From a virus, in the IMG/VR virus record IMGVR_UViG_3300020595_000028, positions 1 through 64,000 of that record: a stretch of DNA of 64,000 nt; one strand, 5' to 3'. The notes under the pieces were generated by a model, which was given only the letters and a program-made list of their open reading frames with translations, was not told where the DNA came from and did no database searches. The translations under genes were made by a program, and so were the position numbers. Shown in pieces: positions 49,230-56,029 of the stretch; within the stretch, counting starts at the first letter, position 1, and the number at the start of each line of letters is the position of its first letter.

Positions 49230-49602
49230 TTTGTTTTACCTTTACGTTCTTACCTAAAGCCTCACAGATTTCTTCCATAGTCATCTCTACAGTAGGGTTA
49301 ATCTTAGCTTTATGTTCTTCTTCCGTAAGTCCCTCATCGTTTAAGTACCACCACTTACCACCATTAACATACTCAATAGCAGGACCATCTTCACGATGAA
49401 GCTTACCGTTTAGGTGCCACTCCTTATTACCATCAGCAAATTCAACAGCAGGACCGTCTTCACGGTGACGCTTATCGTTTAAGAACCAATACTTATCACC
49501 ATTAGCACTCTCAACAGCAGGACCATCCTCACGGTGACGCTTACCGTTAAGATACCAATGCTTAGTGCCATTAGCATACACTTTTACTTCATACTTAATC
49601 AT
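49222..49602 (-). CDS. HREDGPA-repeat protein, long form 2
   Basis: A 126-residue protein starting MIKYEVKVYANGTKHWYLNG. Three diverged repeats (KRHREDGPAVESANGDKYWF; KRHREDGPAVEFADGNKEWH; KLHREDGPAIEYVNGGKWWY) and a C-terminus ending TMEEICEALGKNVKVKQND, shared with the short form at 47786. It overlaps the next gene by eight bases. Confidence 0.7.
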   Translation of the reverse strand: MIKYEVKVYANGTKHWYLNGKRHREDGPAVESANGDKYWFLNDKRHREDGPAVEFADGNKEWHLNGKLHREDGPAIEYVNGGKWWYLNDEGLTEEEHKAKINPTVEMTMEEICEALGKNVKVKQND

Positions 49603-49630
49603 TTTGTTTCTCCAATTTTGATTGTGTCAG

Positions 49631-50098
49631 TCATGTGTAGTTCTCCAAATATTTAATTGCTGATTTGAGTACAGTTATATCTTCTTTTAGCTGGCCAATC
49701 CCTGTATTACAGTGGTAGCACAAGATGCCTCTCACCCTACCTGTCGTGTGACAGTGGTCAACCGCAGAGGAGTCTGCTGACCAACCTTTACCCCAACCCT
49801 TCAGTTCGTCCTTGCAGATTGCACACTTGTTGTTTTGTGCGTCTACAATAACTTGCCTCTCAGGTACCGTCATGTTGTACTTGTTCTTACAATTAATACA
49901 ACCTTCGCAGTAGCTGTAGTATCTGTAGTTCCCATTCTCCTTTCGTATAGTTGGGTTGCGTGGAGGATTTGTACAACCCTCCGAAACGCATTCTTTCAAT
50001 ACCCTTTCGGGGTTTAATACAGTTAAGTCTGTATGGGACCACTGTCTTGGGCTTTGCCCCTTTTTACATCCGCCTTTTTGGTTATCAGTGACATTCAT
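49631..50098 (-). CDS. HNH endonuclease (homing-type)
   Basis: About 155 residues from the ATG of MNVTDNQKGGCKKGQSPRQW, preceded by GGAG. The zinc and HNH parts are NKCAICKDELKG, AVDHCHTTGRVRG, ILCYHCNTGIGQLKED, ending LKSAIKYLENYT (T7/SPP1-like endonuclease VII fold). It overlaps the DNA polymerase stop by 14 bases, consistent with insertion at a conserved polymerase gene end. Confidence 0.88.
   Translation of the reverse strand: MNVTDNQKGGCKKGQSPRQWSHTDLTVLNPERVLKECVSEGCTNPPRNPTIRKENGNYRYYSYCEGCINCKNKYNMTVPERQVIVDAQNNKCAICKDELKGWGKGWSADSSAVDHCHTTGRVRGILCYHCNTGIGQLKEDITVLKSAIKYLENYT
49632..49666 (-). repeat. 35-base duplicate of an HNH gene end (copy 2)
   Basis: The intact copy, forming the 3' end of the HNH gene. 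The next bases downstream begin MTDTIKIGETK, matching the start of the acidic protein at 48243 (MADTIK). So the repeated block covers an HNH end plus a neighbouring gene start. Confidence 0.75.
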
Positions 50099-51959
50099 AG
50101 TAATCATCTCCAATTATACAATCGCCGCAAGTCATGATGTCTACACCCAAAGCTTTAGGTGCTTCTTCAAAACAGCGCATGATGATTTCTCTAGCTTGTT
50201 CTGCTTGGTCCTCACGAACTTCGTAAGTAACCTCGTCGTGGTAGAATAGTAGTATGCTTTGGTCAAGACCAGCCTTAGCTAGCTCTTCCTCAATCATGAT
50301 GATAGTATACTTCATAACAACAGCTTCAGCACCTTGAATGAGGTAGTTAAGTGCTTTGTGTTGTGACTCAGTGTAGATAGGTCTGTCATCTAGACCGGGA
50401 ATGAATCCTTGTTGGTCTACGATGTTCTTAACCTTATCAATCAACGAACCCAGAGCAGGGAACGCAGCAGTGAACTTCTTCTTTAGTTTGTTACCCTCTC
50501 TGTCACTGACACCAAGGATAGAACCAAGCTTCTTACCACCTGCACCATAGAGGTATGCAAAGATAAAGGGCTTAGCGTCGTTACGAGAACAACCGAGAAT
50601 GTCTGCGTTCTTCTGGTGAATATCACCTTCAAGAACTTCTCGTGTATAGTTGTCGTCTCCCATGAAGTGAGCTAGTAGTCTAAGCTGACAACCAGCAGAG
50701 TCAGCACTAACAAGTTTATATCCTGGACGAGCTATGAATAGCTTTCTAATTTCAGGGCCGAGTACCGCTTTACCAGAAGGTAAGTTAGCGATAATCTTGT
50801 GTGTCTGGCGGAAGGTGGGGGTTCCTATGGAGAACACATCACCGTGTAGTCTTGAGTTCTCATCGATATGGGGGAACCAGCCCTTCATAATAGAATAACG
50901 ACTACGTAGAGTATAGTACTCAGACAGAACTTCGCCTACCCTTCCGAGTGGTGCCAAGGAACTGTCGGACAACTTTGCTGAGACTTTGACGAACTGTCCA
51001 TCGATTTTCTTCCAGTTCCATTCGTCTGGTTTCCATCCAATAGTGTAAAGATACTCTTTGACAGTATTTGTGTTACCGACATCACCACCCACAAACTCAA
51101 TGCGGCAATAAGGACCATCAACTGGGAGTTCTCTTGGAGTATCGATGCCAAGGTTACTGTCAGCAGGGATGCCAAACCAACGCTTAGTGTGACTATCAAG
51201 TTTGCCTGTCTTCGTAAACTTCGGAGACTTTGACGGTATTTCCGTTGGTATTCCATCAGCTATTTCCTTTCTAGCCTTTACTACAGAACCATCAGGAGAC
51301 GACACCATCTGACCTAGTAGGCCATTAATGTAAATCTCGTGAGAGTTCATACGTTCTTCTAAGGTCTTCATCAGAGCCTCTGCTGCTTCTTTGTCGAAGA
51401 GCCAGCCGTTCTGACACTGCTTAACCATGATGCGGTCCATCTCCATCTCAGAGCGCAAAGCCCCTAGAATAGCTTTAGAACCGAAGTGTTTAATAGCTAC
51501 TTTGGTTTCCCGCAGTAGTTCTTTGTATACCTTTGTGCCAAGGAGAACATCTTGTTGCATGTACACAAACATGTCTTCGTTGTACTCTTCAAAGCCCCCT
51601 GTGTAGTCTCCCTTCTGGTCTCCGAAGAAGTTACCCCACTGTTTAAGTGAGTGGCCGAAGCCGAAGCGAGTGTAGCACAGAACCTGAGACATAACCTTAG
51701 TACACTGCACTGTAGCTTTAGGTTCCCAAGGCTTGTTGAAGTATATCTTAGATAGGATGTTAAGAGCAGGGATGTCGTAGCCAAAGGCGTTATGGGCTAC
51801 AATAACTTTTGCTTTATCTAACAGGTCAAGGAACTCTTGTAATTGGCCTGGTTTAAACCAATATTCCTCTCCTGTATCTGCGTCTTGAGCACCAGCACAG
51901 TGGAAGGTGGTTAGTCCAGGCAACAAGTTGTTACCTTCGATATCAAATACAAGTTTCAT
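50085..51959 (-). CDS. DNA polymerase, family A (T7 gp5-like)
   Basis: A 624-residue protein starting MKLVFDIEGNNLLPGLTTFH. 3'-5' exonuclease motifs: FDIEGN (D6, E8), AHNAFGYDIPAL, and a later Tyr-x-x-Gln-Asp at about 133-137. Polymerase motifs: VSADSAGCQLR (D420), RNDAKPFIFAYLYGAG (R459, K463, F467) and FYHDEVTYE (D575). The position equal to T7 Tyr526 is Phe (F467), as in E. coli Pol I. Length is about 80 residues below T7 gp5, mainly because of the shorter thumb/linker region. Confidence 0.95.
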   Translation of the reverse strand: MKLVFDIEGNNLLPGLTTFHCAGAQDADTGEEYWFKPGQLQEFLDLLDKAKVIVAHNAFGYDIPALNILSKIYFNKPWEPKATVQCTKVMSQVLCYTRFGFGHSLKQWGNFFGDQKGDYTGGFEEYNEDMFVYMQQDVLLGTKVYKELLRETKVAIKHFGSKAILGALRSEMEMDRIMVKQCQNGWLFDKEAAEALMKTLEERMNSHEIYINGLLGQMVSSPDGSVVKARKEIADGIPTEIPSKSPKFTKTGKLDSHTKRWFGIPADSNLGIDTPRELPVDGPYCRIEFVGGDVGNTNTVKEYLYTIGWKPDEWNWKKIDGQFVKVSAKLSDSSLAPLGRVGEVLSEYYTLRSRYSIMKGWFPHIDENSRLHGDVFSIGTPTFRQTHKIIANLPSGKAVLGPEIRKLFIARPGYKLVSADSAGCQLRLLAHFMGDDNYTREVLEGDIHQKNADILGCSRNDAKPFIFAYLYGAGGKKLGSILGVSDREGNKLKKKFTAAFPALGSLIDKVKNIVDQQGFIPGLDDRPIYTESQHKALNYLIQGAEAVVMKYTIIMIEEELAKAGLDQSILLFYHDEVTYEVREDQAEQAREIIMRCFEEAPKALGVDIMTCGDCIIGDDYYECH

Positions 51960-51989
51960 AAGATTTCCTAGCTTACTTGTGTTTCGGGT

Positions 51990-52154
51990 TTATTGGTCGT
52001 AGTATTCGTCTTGAACACGGTACTCTGCATCTCTAACCATGTCTAAGGCCATGTTAGCCTTGTGGACGGCTTGGTGTATAGAGATGTCGATGTTGCGCTC
52101 TCTGAGGCTCTCTGCGGCCTTACGGATGATACGTGAGTCAGGGGATACCTTCAT
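51990..52154 (-). CDS. Small helical protein
   Basis: 54 residues starting MKVSPDSRIIRKAAESLRER and ending YRVQDEYYDQ. Basic helical start, amphipathic centre (IHQAVHKANMALDMVRDAEY). It lies upstream of DNA polymerase with a normal ribosome site and overlaps the upstream gene by four bases. No known family. Confidence 0.55.
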   Translation of the reverse strand: MKVSPDSRIIRKAAESLRERNIDISIHQAVHKANMALDMVRDAEYRVQDEYYDQ

Positions 52155-52372
52155 ACGAAATTTCCTTCTACAAAGTCAGGGTAGTCTTTTATGTCTCGAT
52201 TTGCCCAAGCTAACTCGAACGCTTCGTCACAGTTAAACGCCTCGTGGTTGCCCCAGAGACGCTTAATGTAGGATTCGTACATCTTATCTACATCTTCTTG
52301 GGAGTACTCGAAAGGAATCAAGGAACCTTTAACAGCGTAGAATACTCTATTTGCTTCTTTCTCGTCAACCAT
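52151..52372 (-). CDS. Hypothetical protein
   Basis: A 73-residue protein starting MVDEKEANRVFYAVKGSLIP, helical, with YSQEDVDKMYESYIKRLWGN. AAAGGAGGATAAC precedes the ATG. No function assigned. Confidence 0.55.
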   Translation of the reverse strand: MVDEKEANRVFYAVKGSLIPFEYSQEDVDKMYESYIKRLWGNHEAFNCDEAFELAWANRDIKDYPDFVEGNFV

Positions 52373-52373
52373 G

Positions 52374-53045
52374 TTATCCTCCTTTGACAGTGTTAACTAA
52401 CCTCGTTGCATACCATTCAATTTTCTTAGCGTCTTGTTCCATCGCATCTTTCTTACCGACACGAAGGGTGTACTTAAGTATCTGACCTACAAGGTGTGCC
52501 TCTACGCCACTTAGGTGAGCAAGAGCCTTGTCACAAAGGTCCATATATTCGATACCGTTAGGGTAGGCAGAGTAGTCTTCTTTGGAGAAGAGCTTGTAGT
52601 GTTTAGGGTTGATGATGGCCTCTTGTAGTGCTGCCTCCATATCAGAGAAGTCACCGTGGAAGTCTGGCTTGTCGTCCGCTTCTTTGTAGCTTCTTGTCAT
52701 AAAGTCTCCGTGGCTTTCCTGTGGTTCTACAACTTCCATGCCATCTGCTTCTTGTGCAATACGTCCGAGAATACGGTTCTTAAACATTTCTTCTTCCTCA
52801 TCTGCTTCTTGCTGTTCGTTATATCGTAGGTTCATAAGATGTTCTGACCAACGCTGTATACCTTCAATATCGGTAATGTAGCGTAAAGCGCCAATATCGT
52901 TGTCTATTACTACAATTTCAACAAAGCCTAGTGACTTTCCATGATGAAACAAGTCGATAGCTTCTTGCCAGTTAGTAGTGTCGGAGGCGCATAGCCATTG
53001 GCTATAATCATCAAATACGGTGATTGTGTATTTGTAAGTTTCCAT
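52374..53045 (-). CDS. DUF3310 (SaV-like) protein
   Basis: A 223-residue protein starting METYKYTITVFDDYSQWLCA. Residues 1-70 form an alpha/beta domain; residues about 145-220 carry the DUF3310 pattern NPKHYKLF...IEYMDLCDKA...LVGQILKYTLRVGKKDAMEQ...KIEWYATRL. DUF3310 includes the C-terminal part of T7 gp1.7 nucleotide kinase. The N-terminal domain is unusual and may bind nucleotide or regulate it. It lies with the nucleotide-metabolism gene at 53420. Confidence 0.75.
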   Translation of the reverse strand: METYKYTITVFDDYSQWLCASDTTNWQEAIDLFHHGKSLGFVEIVVIDNDIGALRYITDIEGIQRWSEHLMNLRYNEQQEADEEEEMFKNRILGRIAQEADGMEVVEPQESHGDFMTRSYKEADDKPDFHGDFSDMEAALQEAIINPKHYKLFSKEDYSAYPNGIEYMDLCDKALAHLSGVEAHLVGQILKYTLRVGKKDAMEQDAKKIEWYATRLVNTVKGG

Positions 53046-53407
53046 TAGTAAGCTCCCATGATTGGTTTTTGATTTAGACCGAGACGCAATATAGCGTACT
53101 CAGCAGTATCTATAGGTTCTTCCGTATCCTTCACAACGAAAGAAGAATACTTATAAGGGTTGTAGGTTATTGCCCTTGGTACTGTAGTGGTGTCTACTGC
53201 TTCTACAACATAACCAACTACAAAGGCATGGACATTCTTAGTCTTGTCATTAATCACCTTCTCACGTCCTGCTTGTCGTACAACAAACTTTGGTGACTTT
53301 AGCACTACTGATTCGACATGACCTATGACTTTTCCATAGGTGTCTTTTTCACGGGATTGTAGTGAGAAGATGTTCTTGTGTAAGTTGAAGTAAGCTGCTA
53401 CTTTCAT
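53045..53407 (-). CDS. Hypothetical beta-rich protein
   Basis: A 120-residue protein starting MKVAAYFNLHKNIFSLQSRE. Beta-rich (FVVRQAGREKVINDKTKNVH; AFVVGYVVEAVDTTTVPRAI) and similar in layout to small conserved T7-like phage proteins near DNA polymerase. No motif assigned. Confidence 0.55.
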   Translation of the reverse strand: MKVAAYFNLHKNIFSLQSREKDTYGKVIGHVESVVLKSPKFVVRQAGREKVINDKTKNVHAFVVGYVVEAVDTTTVPRAITYNPYKYSSFVVKDTEEPIDTAEYAILRLGLNQKPIMGAY

Positions 53408-53419
53408 TAGTAATGCTCC

Positions 53420-53860
53420 TTATAGTGAATAGTCAATTGCAGCATCAATAGCTGCCTGCAAAGAGTCGTGCACTTCTGTTGCCATAGCCGTCATAAACGG
53501 ATTTAGCTTGTCATCGGGGTTTTTGAACATGATGATGATTTTGTTCTTCATATGTGAGAACATAACCTCCGCTGCTGTTCCTTGCGCCTTGGCGTTAGGG
53601 TGGTCACGCATGTCCGTCAACAACACCTCACAACGAGCAATGTCACGAAGGTCTTGTCGGAAGATGCGGTTAGCGATGTTGTCTGACAACCCTTTGTCAT
53701 CTAGGCATTGTTCGTGGAAGCTAATCCGACGTGTAGGGTCTAGTACTGGGACATCAGCAGCCGCGATTTGTTCGTGAGCAATGTCTCTCCAGCCTTTCAT
53801 CTCATTTGCAGAGAAGCCAGCCATCGGGCCTGCTAGATATACGCCTTTAAGTAGTTTCAT
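53420..53860 (-). CDS. Nucleoside 2-deoxyribosyltransferase-like protein
   Basis: A 146-residue protein starting MKLLKGVYLAGPMAGFSANE. The YLAGPM motif and the RQDLRDIARCEVLLTDM region match the N-deoxyribosyltransferase / DUF4406 fold, with DHPNAKAQGTAAEVMFSHMK holding the candidate catalytic Glu. It would exchange or hydrolyse bases of deoxynucleosides, helping salvage or modified-nucleotide control. Overlaps the HNH gene upstream as ATGA. Confidence 0.8.
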   Translation of the reverse strand: MKLLKGVYLAGPMAGFSANEMKGWRDIAHEQIAAADVPVLDPTRRISFHEQCLDDKGLSDNIANRIFRQDLRDIARCEVLLTDMRDHPNAKAQGTAAEVMFSHMKNKIIIMFKNPDDKLNPFMTAMATEVHDSLQAAIDAAIDYSL

Positions 53861-54234
53861 AGTAAGTACTCCTTTGCTCTCTTGAGCGTTTCGTAATTAT
53901 CATTAAAGTAACCAAGTCCCCTGTTACACTGGGCACAAATTACACCTCTAACCGCACCTGTGTGGTGACAGTGGTCAACCACAGCATCTCGTATGGTTCT
54001 GGTTTTATCCCCCTGCTCTACTCTACGCATCTCAGAGTTACAGATAACACAAGTCCAGCCAACAGATTCACCCATCGCGTCTCGCTCTGGTGTAGTAATG
54101 CCGTACTTGCTTTTTAGTTGGGAGCATACGTTACAGTCTTTGTAATGTATCTCGTGGCTGTTAGACCCTACTCTAGGCTCTGGTGTCTTATTCACGCAGC
54201 CAGCGTTATGGCATACATGATATTTACGTTTCAT
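53857..54234 (-). CDS. HNH endonuclease (homing-type)
   Basis: A 125-residue protein starting MKRKYHVCHNAGCVNKTPEP. Zinc and HNH parts: WTCVICNSEMRR, AVVDHCHHTGAVRGVICAQC, NRGLGYFNDNYETLKRAKEY. It is the same fold as the HNH at 49631, but only distantly similar. Inserted between the deoxyribosyltransferase-like gene and a small acidic gene. Confidence 0.87.
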   Translation of the reverse strand: MKRKYHVCHNAGCVNKTPEPRVGSNSHEIHYKDCNVCSQLKSKYGITTPERDAMGESVGWTCVICNSEMRRVEQGDKTRTIRDAVVDHCHHTGAVRGVICAQCNRGLGYFNDNYETLKRAKEYLL

Positions 54235-54389
54235 ATTGTCACCTTTTCTTCTGTTATAGTTACTTTGTAAACTTCAGCACAGTCATCGTCTAGTGCGTGG
54301 AGAGCGATGTCTCGACAGTCTTCGTAATTACCTTCGTATTGAGGTGTACCGTCGAAGTATACTTCATAGTAGATTTCACGTACTTCCAT
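54231..54389 (-). CDS. Small acidic protein
   Basis: 52 residues starting MEVREIYYEVYFDGTPQYEG and ending VTITEEKVTI; a short alpha/beta module similar in layout to the protein at 48243. ATGA overlap with the HNH gene downstream. No known function. Confidence 0.5.
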   Translation of the reverse strand: MEVREIYYEVYFDGTPQYEGNYEDCRDIALHALDDDCAEVYKVTITEEKVTI

Positions 54390-54391
54390 AG

Positions 54392-55102
54392 TTATTTTCC
54401 TTTCATACGATTGTATTGATTGTAGTTAGAACCTGAACCTGTTTTTGTGATATGGTGCTTATGGTATCCTTCGTCTAAACTTTCTTTGTAGTCTAAGAGT
54501 GTTTCCCACAATTTATTGCGCCTATCTATTATGTGTTTTTTTATTACTTTAGGCTCTATCTCCCTAAGGTGATGTTTGAAGTCTTCGATGAGCGTATTAG
54601 GGTCGTCTACATCTTCTTCATATTTAACTAAAAAAGTATCTTTTCCAGGGGGTTTGCCCTCTAACCGGACGGGGTATCCGTAGTTGGCTTGTTTAGATAG
54701 CTTTGTTACATTGTACTCTTTTTGAAACTCAGTTACTTTATACACATAAATAACTTCGATATGATTATAAACATAGTAACGCCTAGCGCAATGGAAATCC
54801 TTACCACAATAACCTGACAAGTTGTAGAGCGAGTTGCCCCATTCAGAACGACGCGCGGAGAGTAAGTCTCTTTCAAAAAACCTAACGCTGCGCATACACC
54901 CTCTAAAAACTATTTCTCTCTCAAGCAATCCAGAGTTGTAGTCTGCCCAGAACTCGTTGTTAGATGAGGACGCAATATAACCATCATCAATCTGGTAATT
55001 TACATGACTACCTATATATTGCCGACCTGTTTCTTTGTTTGTCCATATATAAACAAAGGCTTGTTTTATGTCGTTTAGCCAACGCTTATGTTCCTTATCC
55101 AT
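54392..55102 (-). CDS. GIY-YIG endonuclease-like protein
   Basis: About 236 residues from the ATG of MDKEHKRWLNDIKQAFVYIW, preceded by GGAG. The catalytic domain has FVYIWTNKETGRQYIGSHVN (about 16-35), with ASSSNNEFWADY and ERDLLSARRSEWGNSLYNLS. The C-terminal half is charged and ends HHITKTGSGSNYNQYN. The gene sits directly after a terminator and is probably a recent mobile insertion. Confidence 0.82.
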   Translation of the reverse strand: MDKEHKRWLNDIKQAFVYIWTNKETGRQYIGSHVNYQIDDGYIASSSNNEFWADYNSGLLEREIVFRGCMRSVRFFERDLLSARRSEWGNSLYNLSGYCGKDFHCARRYYVYNHIEVIYVYKVTEFQKEYNVTKLSKQANYGYPVRLEGKPPGKDTFLVKYEEDVDDPNTLIEDFKHHLREIEPKVIKKHIIDRRNKLWETLLDYKESLDEGYHKHHITKTGSGSNYNQYNRMKGK

Positions 55103-55115
55103 AATAGTCTCCAAT

Positions 55116-55148
55116 TTGATAAAAAAGGCCACCCCCGAAGGGATGACC
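55116..55148 (-). terminator. UUCG-loop terminator after ssb
   Basis: Minus strand GGTCATCCC-TTCG-GGGGTGGCC, then TTTTTT. It lies 21 bases after the SSB stop and is identical over 33 bases to the terminator after the tape measure at 63111-63143. So the phage uses the same terminator sequence at two unit ends. Confidence 0.85.
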
Positions 55149-55169
55149 GATTGATTCGATTCTTAGTCG

Positions 55170-55709
55170 TTAAAAGTCCAAGTCATCCTCAATGTCGCCA
55201 CCGAGCATGTCAGCATCAACGTCTTGGTTGTCTGCTACCTTGTTTACTTTAAACTCTACTGGAGCGAAGCCACCTTGCTTTGGGGCAGCTTTGTATTCAT
55301 TAAGTGTAGTAATCTGTACACCCATCAACATAGAAGCTACACCTTCTTTACCAGAGACATTGTAGTCATACTGGAATACAGAGAGGTTAGCAATAGAGCC
55401 GTTACCGATAGTAGAAGGGTCAACAGGTGACAAGTCACCAGCAACAACGTTTACAGGTGCCATATCGGAACCATCACGCTTCTTAGACTTCTTCTTTAGG
55501 TTAGTGCGGTAGAATACACCATCGTCGTTCTCATCTGGAGTAACGCGAAGGTTCTGTTCTTTCCAAGACTTAGCCACAGCCTTGTCTTTAGTACGAATCT
55601 GAACTTCCCATGTAGGGTTCTCTTTGTCGAAGCGAGAGTTAGGGTTTGCTGGGTCTAGTTTAGCAAAGAAAAGTTCAACGTTAGACAGGATGATTGTGTT
55701 GTTAGCCAT
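55170..55709 (-). CDS. Single-stranded DNA-binding protein (gp2.5-type)
   Basis: About 179 residues from the ATG of MANNTIILSNVELFFAKLDP; the longer frame runs through the Family A element and is rejected. OB-fold-like beta strands (NPTWEVQIRTKDK; GVFYRTNLKKKSKKRDG; GSIANLSVFQYDYN) and an acidic C-terminal tail DIEDDLDF with a terminal Phe, as in T7 gp2.5 and bacterial SSB. It protects single strands and recruits the polymerase and helicase. It has its own promoter-like element and terminator. Confidence 0.85.
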   Translation of the reverse strand: MANNTIILSNVELFFAKLDPANPNSRFDKENPTWEVQIRTKDKAVAKSWKEQNLRVTPDENDDGVFYRTNLKKKSKKRDGSDMAPVNVVAGDLSPVDPSTIGNGSIANLSVFQYDYNVSGKEGVASMLMGVQITTLNEYKAAPKQGGFAPVEFKVNKVADNQDVDADMLGGDIEDDLDF

Positions 55710-55771
55710 GATATTTCTTCCTTTTGGGATATATTTGAGATTTGTTTTGTGTGTGTTTGGACCAGTATTAG

Positions 55772-55790
55772 TCATTATTCCGCCCTATTT
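55772..55790 (-). promoter_or_regulatory. Family A promoter-like element (ssb)
   Basis: Minus strand AAATAGGGCGGAATAATGA then CTAATACTGG. It lies between the downstream end of the RNA polymerase region and the SSB start, about 62 bases before the ATG. It is the first Family A copy reached after the polymerase gene. Confidence 0.75.
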
Positions 55791-55801
55791 TGGGCCTTAT
55801 T

Positions 55802-56029
55802 TTAATCGACGAAAGTCCACTCGCCGTAGTCTTCCATGTGTAGTTCTGCGTAGAACTCATCGTCAGTCATAGGGTGAACCATGACCTTAATTACCTCTAC
55901 CATAGGTACACCTGCTTCATCGCCATATTCGATGCCGATAATCTTTACAGTGTCGATAGTATCACCAAAGGCTACATTGCGGTATGACTTAGGCAAAGGC
56001 GAAGTCGGATTGGATGATTTCTGAGACAT
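55802..56029 (-). CDS. Small protein overlapping the RNA polymerase end
   Basis: About 75 residues from the ATG of MSQKSSNPTSPLPKSYRNVA; overlaps the polymerase stop by 41 bases. Beta-rich centre (DTIDTVKIIGIEYGDEAGVP) and an acidic end (MEDYGEWTFVD). It has a good ribosome site. Possibly a polymerase accessory, inferred only from the overlap. Confidence 0.5.
   Translation of the reverse strand: MSQKSSNPTSPLPKSYRNVAFGDTIDTVKIIGIEYGDEAGVPMVEVIKVMVHPMTDDEFYAELHMEDYGEWTFVD

Noticed and set aside
55710-55775. Longer N-terminus for SSB
   Set aside because: The extension would be translated from the Family A element region; the MANNTI start has a good ribosome site and fits the family length.
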